Shown piece by piece: positions 55,352 to 63,913 of a stretch of 64,000 nucleotides of DNA. The notes beneath the pieces are model-generated. The model searched no databases and was not told where the DNA came from. It saw nothing but the letters and a program-made list of their open reading frames with translations. Position numbers and translations under genes: made by a program. Location: the NCBI RefSeq assembly GCF_009664975.1, contig NZ_WJXB01000010.1, forward strand, positions 124,001 to 188,000, given 5' to 3'. The stretch comes from Paenibacillus monticola (GTDB taxonomy: Bacteria; Bacillota; Bacilli; Paenibacillales; Paenibacillaceae). Each line of letters opens with the position of its first letter. Positions within the stretch are counted from its first letter, which is position 1.

Positions 55352-55385
55352 ATTATAGCACAAGCCACTTGTATGTACATGTCAA
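55352..55385 (-). promoter_or_regulatory. araR promoter region with AraR-type operator
   Basis: ACTTGTATGTACATGT (55367-55382, plus strand) matches the AraR consensus with few changes; TATAAT (55357-55352, minus) lies downstream. A TTGACA (55385-55380) is 22 nt from the -10, too far for normal spacing. Implies autoregulation. Confidence 0.78.
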
Positions 55386-55388
55386 ACT

Positions 55389-55763
55389 TTATTTTTTTGA
55401 ACCGTAGTCACCCATTTTAATTCCCCAGACCGAATCCTTCCGATGTGATGCAGCTTCCTGTAACTGAGGTAACCTGGCATCCTGCGGATAATGCCGTTCC
55501 AGATATAGAACAAAGGCTCGTCGCAGCCCGATTTCAAAATCCAGTTTGTTGTATTCGTTCGGATGCTTCTCCATTTCAGCCAGACCCGACTCCCAGCGGT
55601 TTAGATCAGCCGCTGATGATTGCTCATTGCCGACTTGTTCCGAAAGCTCCCGCAGCTCACGGTAAGCCCGCTTAACTCTGGAAGAATACATTTGCTTTTG
55701 ATTCAGAAAGGTTAACAGTGCAATAACTAGTGCAAATCCACCCCATAATATAATTGTGTCCAT
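55389..55763 (-). CDS. Hypothetical membrane-anchored protein
   Basis: 124 residues, not recognised. N-terminal membrane helix (about 4-20, IILWGGFALVIALLTFL), then a helical charged region (about 28-105, possible coiled coil KRAYRELRELSEQVG), ending GIKMGDYGSKK. AGGGGG precedes the ATG. It is upstream of araR in the same orientation but separated by the araR promoter. No function proposed. Confidence 0.75.
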   Translation of the reverse strand: MDTIILWGGFALVIALLTFLNQKQMYSSRVKRAYRELRELSEQVGNEQSSAADLNRWESGLAEMEKHPNEYNKLDFEIGLRRAFVLYLERHYPQDARLPQLQEAASHRKDSVWGIKMGDYGSKK

Positions 55764-55879
55764 ATTGTCCCCCTTACATAGATCCTCGTATGTAAACTAA
55801 TTATACATGCTGTACAAGTAGAAGCGAGAAATAGAAGGATAAGTTATAGTGTGAAAATTCTTATATTTGCGCAAAAACA

Positions 55880-55895
55880 CCCCACATCAGTGGGG
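55880..55895 (-). terminator. Intrinsic terminator after the 59-residue gene
   Basis: CCCCAC/GTGGGG stem with a four-base loop, followed by TGTTTTTG on the minus strand. Confidence 0.82.
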
Positions 55896-55915
55896 CATCC
55901 TTTGAACAATTCCTA

Positions 55916-56095
55916 TTATTCTTTCTTTAATATCTCATGCAGCTGCCGTTTGTCCGCTTCTAGGGATCTTGCCTGTGCTTCAACATCCTCTTGGTCTGCT
56001 TCTGCTGCCGAGAATTCCACATCCTCATTCTTAGCTTCGTAGAGCATTTTAAGCTTTTCCGTTTTGGAGTAGATTTTAGAATTTTCTCTGTCCAT
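55916..56095 (-). CDS. Small acidic/charged hypothetical protein (59 aa)
   Basis: Starts MDRENSKIYSKTEKLKMLYE and is rich in Glu, Ala and Lys; predicted largely helical. AAAGGAG is 14 nt before the ATG, farther than ideal, but a terminator follows 20 nt after the stop, which supports a real small gene. No family recognised. Confidence 0.6.
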   Translation of the reverse strand: MDRENSKIYSKTEKLKMLYEAKNEDVEFSAAEADQEDVEAQARSLEADKRQLHEILKKE

Positions 56096-56140
56096 ATTGT
56101 AATTTCAGACTCCTTTCACCTATTTTATAAAAGTAATCCC

Positions 56141-56503
56141 TCAGATCATTCCACCAGCCTCTTCAATTAAACCTAACACTTGATCATAGGAATCCGAGTT
56201 CAATATAACGGTAAGCAAAATGTTCCTCCCTGTTGGCCCCCCATCGCCTCCATGGCTCATTCCACTGGCACTTGTATCTGCAGCAGCAAGTATGCCTGTG
56301 TGTGCTCTCTCAGCAGTCATGGAAGCCATACTGGCTATATTGCCAGTCACCGGGTTTACTCCCGATTTCAAACCAGTCTCCCCATATCTACTGAAGCGGT
56401 CAATCGATTGTTCAATTACCCGCAATGCCTGTAGCTTTCGTGAGACGCCCTCCGCTTCCTCCGGGCTCTTGAAATAGGCCAGTATATATCTCTCTGACAT
56501 CAT
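56141..56503 (-). CDS. Hypothetical cytosolic protein (120 aa)
   Basis: MM start; ATG at 56500 also possible. N-terminal ferredoxin-like half (ERYILAYFKSPEEAEGVSRK, matching small stress-type proteins that read a beta-alpha pattern) and a C-terminal NILLTVILNSDSYDQVL strand, with a Gly-rich linker near 80-93. Weak resemblance to Bacillus general stress protein 17M-like (YflT) domains; I do not assign a function. Confidence 0.65.
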   Translation of the reverse strand: MMSERYILAYFKSPEEAEGVSRKLQALRVIEQSIDRFSRYGETGLKSGVNPVTGNIASMASMTAERAHTGILAAADTSASGMSHGGDGGPTGRNILLTVILNSDSYDQVLGLIEEAGGMI

Positions 56504-56612
56504 ATCCCTGCTCTCGCTTAAAATTCAGACTTCTCCAGTTCAGCTTATATAGTTGCCTAATTATATTGTCATAATTAAAGTTGTTTTATGCTTGGCCAAT
56601 ATAAAAAAAGAA

Positions 56613-56648
56613 GCTGTCCCCAGCCATTCTTAATGGCTTGTGGGACAA
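56613..56648 (-). terminator. Intrinsic terminator after dnaJ
   Basis: GTCCC (56616-56620) with GGGAC (56642-56646) and GCCATT (56623-56628) with AATGGC (56632-56637), followed by CTTCTTTTTTT on the minus strand. Confidence 0.85.
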
Positions 56649-56692
56649 CCTCTAATTCATTTTATCGAAAGGGTCGGAAGATGGACAATAGA

Positions 56693-57814
56693 TCAATCCC
56701 CGCGAAACGCACGTTTCACACGATCAAAGAAGGATTGCTCTTTGCCATGTGTGCTCTCACCATTATAAGATGCGAACTGACCAAGCAATTCTTTCTGCTC
56801 ATCACTAAGCTTACTTGGGGTTACCACAATTACTCGAACATGCTGATCGCCTTGGCCTGTGCCGCGTAAACGCGGAACGCCTTTACCCTTGAGGCGGAAG
56901 AAGGTGCCTGTCTGCGTACCCGCAGGGATCTTTAGCTTAACCTTTTCCGTAAGGGTTGGGATCTCAATCTCGTCGCCAAGCGCGGCTTGAGCGAACGTAA
57001 GGGGTACCTCGCACAGGATATCATCATTCTCACGAACAAAGAAATCATGTGGTTTAACACGGATCACAATATATAAATCACCGGAAGGGCCGCCACGCAC
57101 GCCGCCTTCACCTTCGCCAGTCATGCGCAGCTGCGCGCCATCATCAACTCCGGCAGGAATACGCACATGAATCTTGCGTTGCTTCTTGACCTTACCATTG
57201 CCGTTACAAGTCGTACATTTTTCCTTGATGATCTGACCCGTTCCCGAACAATGCGAGCAGGGACGACGATTGCGCATCTGTCCAAGCGGTGTATTCTGCA
57301 CAAATTCTTGTTGACCGCTCCCCCGGCATACGGAACAGGTTTCCGGTTTAGTACCCGGCTTAGCCCCGGAACCGAAGCAGGTGTCACAGTTCTCTGTGCG
57401 CGGAATCGTAATATCGTTTTCTTTGCCGAATACCGCTTCCTTGAACTCAATGGTCATCGTATACTGCAAATCGCCACCACGCTGCGGTGCGTTCGGGTCA
57501 CGACGTCCGCCGCCACCGAAGAACATGTCGAAGATGTCGCCTAAGCCGCCACCGAAATCACCGCCTCCGCCGCCACCAAAGCCACCTTGGTTCGGATCAG
57601 TGTGACCATACTGGTCATACCGGGCACGCTGCTGACCGTCACTCAGAATATCATAGGCTTCTTTTACTTCTTTAAACTTGGCCTCGGAATCGCTTGCTTT
57701 GTTCACGTCCGGATGATACTGACGCGCCAGCTTGCGGTACGCTTTCTTCACCTCATCGTCTGAAGCATCTCTTGCAAGGCCCAGTACTTCATAATAATCG
57801 CGTTTATCTGCCAC
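56693..57814 (-). CDS. dnaJ: Chaperone protein DnaJ
   Basis: Hsp40 co-chaperone of DnaK. 373 residues from the GTG at 57814 (GGAGGT 7 nt upstream). J domain with HPD (KLARQYHPDVNKA), Gly-rich stretch (about 75-100), four CxxCxGxG zinc repeats (CDTCFGSGAKPG, CSVCRGSGQQ, CSHCSGTGQ, CTTCNGNGKV) and the C-terminal peptide-binding domain. Last gene of the heat-shock operon. Confidence 0.98.
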   Translation of the reverse strand: MADKRDYYEVLGLARDASDDEVKKAYRKLARQYHPDVNKASDSEAKFKEVKEAYDILSDGQQRARYDQYGHTDPNQGGFGGGGGGDFGGGLGDIFDMFFGGGGRRDPNAPQRGGDLQYTMTIEFKEAVFGKENDITIPRTENCDTCFGSGAKPGTKPETCSVCRGSGQQEFVQNTPLGQMRNRRPCSHCSGTGQIIKEKCTTCNGNGKVKKQRKIHVRIPAGVDDGAQLRMTGEGEGGVRGGPSGDLYIVIRVKPHDFFVRENDDILCEVPLTFAQAALGDEIEIPTLTEKVKLKIPAGTQTGTFFRLKGKGVPRLRGTGQGDQHVRVIVVTPSKLSDEQKELLGQFASYNGESTHGKEQSFFDRVKRAFRGD

Positions 57815-57994
57815 TGCTTTCACCTCCATACATCAATACTAAGTTGATGCTTCTTAACATTATAAAAGGAAAGTCAAAACACGGGATGCCCCGGTCTTGA
57901 CCTTCCCTTCTTGCAAAATATAAGAACTTATTAGTTCGGGCGCCTTCCTTGAACAGGACGGCGAGCCGTTTGTGCTTATACTATTCGTTTAAGG

Positions 57995-59830
57995 TTACCC
58001 TTGATTCTTCTCATCGTCAACAACCTCATAATCAGCATCTACTACATTGTCTTTCTTAGTAGTGCCTTCAGCGGCTTCTTCAGCGCCTTGTTCAGCTTGA
58101 GCGGCTTGTTCATACAGCTTTACAGACAACTGTTGGACGATTTCAGTCAGCGCTTCAGTAGCAGCTGTGATTTCTTCAATATTGTCGGTTTCTAGTGCGG
58201 CTTTGACTTTGTCTTTAGCTTCATTGGCTTTTTCGATCTCCGAAGCTTCAGCTTTGTCGCCAAGATCTTTGATCACTTTATCTGTTGAATACACGAGTTG
58301 GTCAGCACTGTTCTTCGCTTCTACCAGTTCCTTGCGCAGACGGTCTTCCTCAGCGTGAAGCTCGGCATCCTTCATCATTTGCTCAACTTCAGCGTCGCTC
58401 AGACCGCTTGAAGAAGTGATCGTGATCTTCTGACTCTTGTTCGTACCTTTATCTGTCGCCGATACATTAACGATACCATTGGCATCAATATCAAAGGTAA
58501 CTTCAATCTGTGGTACGCCGCGTGGAGCCGGAGGAATATCACCCAGCATAAAGCGTCCCAGCGTCTTGTTGCCGTTCGCCATTTGGCGTTCACCTTGCAG
58601 TACATGAATCTCTACGCTTGGTTGGTTATCGGCAAAAGTAGAATATACCTGTGATTTGCTTGTAGGAATCGTTGTATTGCGTTCAATCATCTTCGTAAAT
58701 ACGCCGCCCGCAGTTTCGATACCCAGGGAGAGTGGAGTTACGTCGAGCAATACTACGTCTTTAACATCACCAGTCAATACACCCGCTTGAATAGCAGCAC
58801 CAAGTGCTACCACTTCATCCGGATTCACACCTTTATGCGGTTCTTTGCCTGTAAGCTTCTTAATAGCATCCTGTACAGCTGGAATACGTGTAGAACCACC
58901 TACAAGTACGATTCTGGTCAGATCCGCTGGAGTCATGCCAGCATCCGTAAGCGCTTGGCGAGTAGGTCCCAAAGTACGTTCAACCAGAGCTGAAGTCAAT
59001 TCATCAAATTTCGCACGAGTAATGTTAAGCTCCAAATGCTGCGGCACTCCGTCAACAACAGTGATAAACGGAAGTGAAACTGTAGTTGATAGTACGCCAG
59101 ATAGTTCCTTCTTAGCTTTCTCAGCTGCATCTTTCAGACGCTGCACAGCCGATTTATCCTTGCTAAGGTCAATGCCTTGCTCTTTCTTAAATTCGGATAC
59201 CAGGTAATCGACAATGATTTGGTCAAAGTCATCGCCGCCCAGACGGTTGTCACCGCTAGTAGCTTTTACTTCGAAGAAACCGTCGCCGAGTTCAAGGATA
59301 GATACGTCGAACGTACCGCCACCAAGGTCGTAGACAAGGATAGTCTGATCTTCGGATTTCTCCAAACCATAAGCCAAAGCCGCTGCTGTTGGTTCGTTCA
59401 CAATACGCAGAACTTCAAGACCAGCGATTTTACCGGCATCCTTAGTGGCTTGACGCTGGCTATCGTTAAAATAAGCAGGAACTGTAATAACCGCTTGAGT
59501 TACTGTTTGGCCAAGATAAGCTTCAGCATCGGATTTCAGCTTTTGGAGAATCATTGCTGAAATTTCTTGTGGAGAGTAATCTTTACCATCGATAGTTTCT
59601 TTGTGGTTAGTACCAATATGGCGTTTGATCGAACTGATCGTACGATCAGGGTTCGTAATAGCCTGACGTTTAGCTGTTTCACCGACGATACGTTCGCCGT
59701 CTTTCTTGAAGCCTACAACCGAAGGGGTTGTACGTGCGCCTTCTGGATTTGGAATAACGACTGCTTCGCCGCCTTCCATAACTGCAACGCAAGAGTTGGT
59801 GGTTCCTAAGTCAATACCGATAACTTTACT
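57995..59830 (-). CDS. dnaK: Chaperone protein DnaK (Hsp70)
   Basis: 611 residues from the GTG at 59830 (AGGAGG 9 nt upstream). N-terminal VIGIDLGTTNSCVAVMEGG, phosphate motif VYDLGGGTFDVSIL, ATPase block, linker-type DVVLLDVTPLSLGIET, substrate domain, and a C-terminal lid ending in EVVDDEKNQG. AGGAGG is followed upstream by a short GGAGCT-tt-AGCTCC hairpin resembling the leader module at cdd/hit/prmA. Confidence 0.98.
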   Translation of the reverse strand, partial: SKVIGIDLGTTNSCVAVMEGGEAVVIPNPEGARTTPSVVGFKKDGERIVGETAKRQAITNPDRTISSIKRHIGTNHKETIDGKDYSPQEISAMILQKLKSDAEAYLGQTVTQAVITVPAYFNDSQRQATKDAGKIAGLEVLRIVNEPTAAALAYGLEKSEDQTILVYDLGGGTFDVSILELGDGFFEVKATSGDNRLGGDDFDQIIVDYLVSEFKKEQGIDLSKDKSAVQRLKDAAEKAKKELSGVLSTTVSLPFITVVDGVPQHLELNITRAKFDELTSALVERTLGPTRQALTDAGMTPADLTRIVLVGGSTRIPAVQDAIKKLTGKEPHKGVNPDEVVALGAAIQAGVLTGDVKDVVLLDVTPLSLGIETAGGVFTKMIERNTTIPTSKSQVYSTFADNQPSVEIHVLQGERQMANGNKTLGRFMLGDIPPAPRGVPQIEVTFDIDANGIVNVSATDKGTNKSQKITITSSSGLSDAEVEQMMKDAELHAEEDRLRKELVEAKNSADQLVYSTDKVIKDLGDKAEASEIEKANEAKDKVKAALETDNIEEITAATEALTEIVQQLSVKLYEQAAQAEQGAEEAAEGTTKKDNVVDADYEVVDDEKNQG

Positions 59831-59847
59831 CACTATAATGTGCCTCC

Positions 59848-59873
59848 TCAAAATTATATGGAGCTTTAGCTCC
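59848..59873 (-). promoter_or_regulatory. SD-adjacent hairpin before dnaK
   Basis: GGAGCT (59860-59865) pairs with AGCTCC (59868-59873), next to AAAATTATAT and the CCTCCT of the dnaK ribosome site. The stretch AAATTATATGGAGCTTTAG aligns with the hit leader module, but the outer arm and the GCTT hairpin are absent. Confidence 0.5.
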
Positions 59874-59970
59874 TAAATAGTATCTAGTGTCATACGTTTA
59901 ATTGTCCAAGCACCTGTGCATAACCATACGACCGGATAATGTTTCCGGCGAAGGTCTTGCCGCTTCATGG

Positions 59971-59987
59971 CGGGCAGTGACTGCCCG
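59971..59987. repeat. 17-bp palindrome between grpE and dnaK
   Basis: CGGGCAGTGACTGCCCG, odd-centred, in the 172-bp grpE-dnaK gap. May act in transcript processing or as a partial terminator; no T tract. Confidence 0.6.
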
Positions 59988-60002
59988 TCCTATATAGACA
60001 GA

Positions 60003-60593
60003 CTACATGCTGACTTTGACCATGGCGGGACGAAGGATCTTATCTTTCAGGAGATAGCCCTTCTGGACCTCTTCCGTCACGATACCTTCTTCGTGTTCCT
60101 CGCTCTCGACCTGCATGATAGCCTGATGATATTCAGGATTAAAAGGCTGTCCTACCGTTTCCATAGCCGTAAGCCCTTCAGCTTTCAATACCCCATCCAA
60201 CTGACGGAATATCATATTCACACCTTTTGTAAAAGCCTCAAATTCAGGGTTAGCCGGAGCCGTGACCAGTGCACGTTCAAAGTTGTCCAGAACTGTAAGC
60301 AATTCTGTTACGAGCTTCGAGGTAGCATACTTGGAGAACTCTTCCTTCTCCTTCAAGGTACGACGGCGGAAATTGTCAAAATCAGCCTGCACACGCAGCG
60401 CGCGCCCCTGATATTCATCAGCCAGCTCCTGTAGACGCTGGATCTCTCCACCGGTGCCTGAAGCCTCTTCATTAGCTTCTTCTGCGGTAAATGAGTCGGC
60501 CTCCAAGACCGCTTCATCAGCATCAGCTGTGAGCTCCTCATTTATAACCTGATCTTTAATTTCATTAGAATCTTGAACTTGTTCCTCTTTCAA
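60003..60593 (-). CDS. grpE: Nucleotide exchange factor GrpE
   Basis: Releases ADP from DnaK. 196 residues from a TTG at 60593 (AAGGAGG 10 nt upstream). Acidic N-terminus (about 1-45), long coiled coil with ADFDNFRRRTLKEKEEF, and the C-terminal four-strand wing GQPFNPEYHQAIM. In the hrcA-grpE-dnaK-dnaJ operon. Confidence 0.97.
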   Translation of the reverse strand: MKEEQVQDSNEIKDQVINEELTADADEAVLEADSFTAEEANEEASGTGGEIQRLQELADEYQGRALRVQADFDNFRRRTLKEKEEFSKYATSKLVTELLTVLDNFERALVTAPANPEFEAFTKGVNMIFRQLDGVLKAEGLTAMETVGQPFNPEYHQAIMQVESEEHEEGIVTEEVQKGYLLKDKILRPAMVKVSM

Positions 60594-60630
60594 GTTGTCT
60601 TCACCTCCTTATAATCAATCACGACTCTGT

Positions 60631-61662
60631 TCACTTATACCAGTGTGCCAGCATCGCTGTCAAATCTCGGGACAAAATGCCCAGGATACCCATTACCCGC
60701 GCGTATTCCATCCGGGTCGGGCCCAGGATGCCGATACTTCCAAGCGCCTGTCCGTCCAGTGAATAAGTGGCAGTAATAAGACTGCAATTGGCGAACGCCA
60801 CGTGATTATTCTCTGTTCCTATGCGGACCTGAATACCGGTCCCACCTAATTCTGGAGCCATCATCTTAAGCAGGGTAGGCGTCTCTTCCAGTAGATCAAG
60901 AATAGTCTTCACCTTGTCGACATCTTTGAATTCCGGCTGATTCAGCATATTCGTTGCTCCGCTGAGGTAAATACGCTGCTCCTGATCGCTTTCCAGCGCA
61001 GTGTCCAGCACTTGCATTAATTCTTCATAATGAGAAATGTGACGCTGCATCTCCTCGCCAATCTCCGAATAGAGTCGGGTCTTCAGCTTATAGAGCGGTA
61101 CATTCACCAACTTGCTATTTAGCAGGTTAACCACTTTCTCCATCTCGGAAACAGAAACCTCTGGCGGAATATTTACGGTCCGGTTCTCGACTTGACCTGT
61201 GCTGGTAACGATAATTGCGACAGCGGTTCTATCATCCAGTGGGAGCAGCTGAAAATGGCGCAATGAAGTATGAAAAACCTCCGGTCCCAGCAGGATGGAA
61301 GTATAATTCGTCATATTTGATAGCACCAGTGCCGCATGCTGGATGACTTGCTCCATCGCGTTTAGCTTCTCGGCGAAAAAAGCGCGGATCGTGCCCATCT
61401 CTGCCGATTCGGCGGAATTCCACGGTACCAGATGATCCACATAATAACGGTACCCTTTATGAGATGGAATTCTTCCTGCCGATGTATGCGGCTGTTCGAG
61501 ATATCCCAAATCCTCGAGATCAGCCATTTCGTTACGAATTGTAGCAGGACTGTAGCCTACATCCCCGCGTTTAGAAATGCTGCGCGAGCCTACTGGCTCA
61601 GCCGAGGAGATATAATCATCTACGATAGCATTCAGTATCATTCTCTGACGGTCTGTTAACAT
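60631..61662 (-). CDS. hrcA: Heat-inducible transcription repressor HrcA
   Basis: Repressor of class I heat-shock genes that binds CIRCE and needs GroEL. 343 residues: N-terminal winged helix (PVGSRSISKRGDVGYSPATI), GAF-like domain and C-terminal GILGPTRMEYARVMGIL motif. GGAGGG before the ATG. Autoregulated via the CIRCE just upstream. In B. subtilis lepA/hemN precede it; here the upstream side is instead the GntR/uxuA locus. Confidence 0.98.
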   Translation of the reverse strand: MLTDRQRMILNAIVDDYISSAEPVGSRSISKRGDVGYSPATIRNEMADLEDLGYLEQPHTSAGRIPSHKGYRYYVDHLVPWNSAESAEMGTIRAFFAEKLNAMEQVIQHAALVLSNMTNYTSILLGPEVFHTSLRHFQLLPLDDRTAVAIIVTSTGQVENRTVNIPPEVSVSEMEKVVNLLNSKLVNVPLYKLKTRLYSEIGEEMQRHISHYEELMQVLDTALESDQEQRIYLSGATNMLNQPEFKDVDKVKTILDLLEETPTLLKMMAPELGGTGIQVRIGTENNHVAFANCSLITATYSLDGQALGSIGILGPTRMEYARVMGILGILSRDLTAMLAHWYK

Positions 61663-61695
61663 GTATTCCCTCCTATCGGCTGTGGCTCCGATTCG

Positions 61696-61722
61696 TTAGC
61701 ACTCGAAGCAGATGAGTGCTAA
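61696..61722 (-). promoter_or_regulatory. CIRCE operator of the hrcA operon
   Basis: Perfect TTAGCACTC (61696-61704), nine bases, GAGTGCTAA (61714-61722), the HrcA binding site, 34 nt before the hrcA start. Confidence 0.98.
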
Positions 61723-61733
61723 CCACTAATACA

Positions 61734-61763
61734 AAAATACCAAACTGACCTTGGCATTGTCAA
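61734..61763 (-). promoter_or_regulatory. SigmaA promoter of the hrcA operon
   Basis: Minus strand TTGACA (61763-61758), 18-nt spacer, TATTTT (61739-61734), just upstream of CIRCE so that HrcA would block early transcription. Confidence 0.8.
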
Positions 61764-62060
61764 GTCAGTTCATCATTTTGCGAACAGCTATTTCATCGCA
61801 GGCCTTAAAACGCGACATTACCGTTACTTTTCAAGTGTTTTTCATGGAATTTATCTAGGTTTGGTGATTTGTCTCTATAATGAAGAGTTTTTTTCAGGAA
61901 GATTAAGTGTCAGCTTCTTCACAGCACAATCCATACTATTTCTGTTATCATTAAGGATCTGATAAGACTTAGCAGACCCATAATTGACTAAAAATACTAT
62001 GTGTGTTAGCCTGATTTAGCCCCTCTCAAACTTGTTTATTAATATATAAGGAGAGTACAT
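61764..62060. other. Intergenic region between hrcA and gntR
   Basis: 297 bp, AT-rich, no gene seen. A plus-strand TATAAT at 61876-61881 may serve the gntR gene, but no convincing -35 was found. AAGGAG precedes the gntR ATG. Confidence 0.4.
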
Positions 62061-62723
62061 ATGCCTTCCTATACAAATAATCGCGATATTTTATACAGTG
62101 TGATCAAGAACAGAATCCTGACCATGGAGTACATACCTGGACAAAAGATTTCCGAGCTGGAGATCGCTCAACAAACCAACATCAGCAGAACACCTGTTAG
62201 AGAAGCCTTTCTGCGGTTGAGTGAAGAAGGATTGCTGCAGATTGTTCCCCAAAGCGGAACCTATGTTTCCAAAATTGATTTGAAAATGGCTGAAGAAGCC
62301 CGTTTTGTCAGACAAAATATTGAAAAAGTCATTGTTGCTAACAGTTGTAAACATATCACTCCTGAGCAAATTGCAAGTATTCAAGATATCATCGATCTGC
62401 AGGAATTTTACTCCAATAAGAATCAACCCGAGAAATTTTTCGATTTGGATGAGAAATTCCATTACGCCTTCTATAAGATCGAAAGCAAAGAAAACACCTG
62501 GAATTGGCTGCAATCCTTTAACGCTCACCTCAATCGATTCCGGTGGATCAGAAGCTCACTTGTCGAACTGGATTTGAAACTATTGATTGAGCACCATAAT
62601 GAAATTCTCAATGTCGTTAAGCTTGGGGATGCCCAAAGAGCCGAAGATTTGATCTCCGAGCACTTGCATCTTATGGTAGACGAAAAAGATATCGTATTAA
62701 AAAAATATCCGGACTATTTTTAA
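62061..62723 (+). CDS. GntR family (FCD) transcriptional regulator
   Basis: 220 residues. N-terminal winged helix (about 10-75, LEIAQQTNISRTPVREAFLR), C-terminal all-helical FCD domain with metal-type residues (VRQNIEKVIVANSC, DEKFHYAFYK, HHNEILNVVKLGDAQRAEDL, HLHLMV). It converges on uxuA and shares a terminator with it. It probably controls hexuronate genes; inference from location. Confidence 0.9.
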   Translation: MPSYTNNRDILYSVIKNRILTMEYIPGQKISELEIAQQTNISRTPVREAFLRLSEEGLLQIVPQSGTYVSKIDLKMAEEARFVRQNIEKVIVANSCKHITPEQIASIQDIIDLQEFYSNKNQPEKFFDLDEKFHYAFYKIESKENTWNWLQSFNAHLNRFRWIRSSLVELDLKLLIEHHNEILNVVKLGDAQRAEDLISEHLHLMVDEKDIVLKKYPDYF

Positions 62724-62791
62724 AATACACCCCTTAGAACAGCATTGGACAACCTTTTGGGTTTATCCGCTGCAAACTAAGGGGTGTATTT
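62721..62791. terminator. Bidirectional terminator between gntR and uxuA
   Basis: AAAATACACCCCTTAG (62721-62736) and CTAAGGGGTGTATTTT (62776-62791) form a 16-bp perfect stem, with T tracts on both strands, serving the two converging genes. Confidence 0.92.
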
Positions 62792-62800
62792 TTGTGCTGT

Positions 62801-63880
62801 CTATTTAACTTGTGCCATTTTACCGATCGCTTCCCAGAGGCCGTTTAAGTAGGTTACTCCTAACGCTCGGTCGTACAATCCGTATCCAGGTCTGGCTTTC
62901 TCTCCCCAGATCATTCTTCCGTGGTCAGGCCGGATATAGCCGGTAAAACCAATATCATGATAAGCTTTCATGATCTCAAACAAGTCCAGAGAGCCGTCAC
63001 AGGACAGATGTGAGGATTCGTCGAAGTCACCATTCTCGTGAATGTAGATATTGCGGACATGTGCAAAGTGAATTCTGCCCATCGCTCCGAACCGTCGGAT
63101 CAACTTCGGAATGTCATTGGAAGGATTTGCTCCCAAGCAGCCCGAACATAAAGTCAATCCGTTATAAGGGCTGTCCACCAGTCCAACAATTCTTTCCAGA
63201 TCCGCTTCGTTCTTAACGATACGCGGCAGGCCAAAGATAGGCCATGGCGGATCATCTGGATGAATGGCAAGTTTCACATCACACTCAATGCAAGTTGGAA
63301 TAACGCCTTCCAAAAAATACTTCAGATTATCAAATAACGTATCTTCAGTAAGCCCTTCATATTTGCTAAACAGATCCTTCAGAGTTGCCATCCGTTCCGG
63401 CTCCCAGCCTGGCAAGGAGAAGCCATTCGCTGAACTTTTGAAGGTTTCCAGCATAGCTGTAGGATCGATTTTGTCGACAACCCCCTGTTCATAGGACAGG
63501 ACGGTGGATTTGTCAGCCAGCTCTTTCGCCAGGTTCGTGCGGGTCCAGTCAAACACGGGCATAAAGTTGTAACAGATGACCTTGATCCCATACTGAGCCA
63601 GATTTCGGATGGTCTGACTATAATTTTCGATGTACTTATCCCGAGTCGGGAGGCCAATTTTGATGTCATCATGAATGTTGACACTTTCAATGATCTCAAG
63701 CTCCAGACCAGCATCCTCGACTTCTTTTTTCAACTTGGCAATTTTCTCTATGGGCCATACTTCTCCGACTGGTACATCAAACAAGGCTCCGACAATCCCC
63801 GTCATTCCGGGAATTTGGCGGATTTGTTCAAGCGTAACGCTATCATCAGTACTGCCGAACCAGCGAAACGTCATTTTCAC
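62801..63880 (-). CDS. uxuA: Mannonate dehydratase
   Basis: Converts D-mannonate to 2-keto-3-deoxygluconate in glucuronate catabolism. 359 residues. MTFRWFGSTDDSVTLEQI start, KLAIHPDDPPWPIFGLPRIV, CSGCLGANPSND, FAHVRNI, and YIRPDHGRMIWGEKARPGYG are family blocks with the metal His/Cys/Asp ligands. GTG at 63880 with AAAGGAG 9 nt upstream; ATG at 63874 is the alternative. Confidence 0.96.
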   Translation of the reverse strand: MKMTFRWFGSTDDSVTLEQIRQIPGMTGIVGALFDVPVGEVWPIEKIAKLKKEVEDAGLELEIIESVNIHDDIKIGLPTRDKYIENYSQTIRNLAQYGIKVICYNFMPVFDWTRTNLAKELADKSTVLSYEQGVVDKIDPTAMLETFKSSANGFSLPGWEPERMATLKDLFSKYEGLTEDTLFDNLKYFLEGVIPTCIECDVKLAIHPDDPPWPIFGLPRIVKNEADLERIVGLVDSPYNGLTLCSGCLGANPSNDIPKLIRRFGAMGRIHFAHVRNIYIHENGDFDESSHLSCDGSLDLFEIMKAYHDIGFTGYIRPDHGRMIWGEKARPGYGLYDRALGVTYLNGLWEAIGKMAQVK

Positions 63881-63913
63881 AAAATATCACTCCTTTATTA
63901 TTAATGTTGGTGA

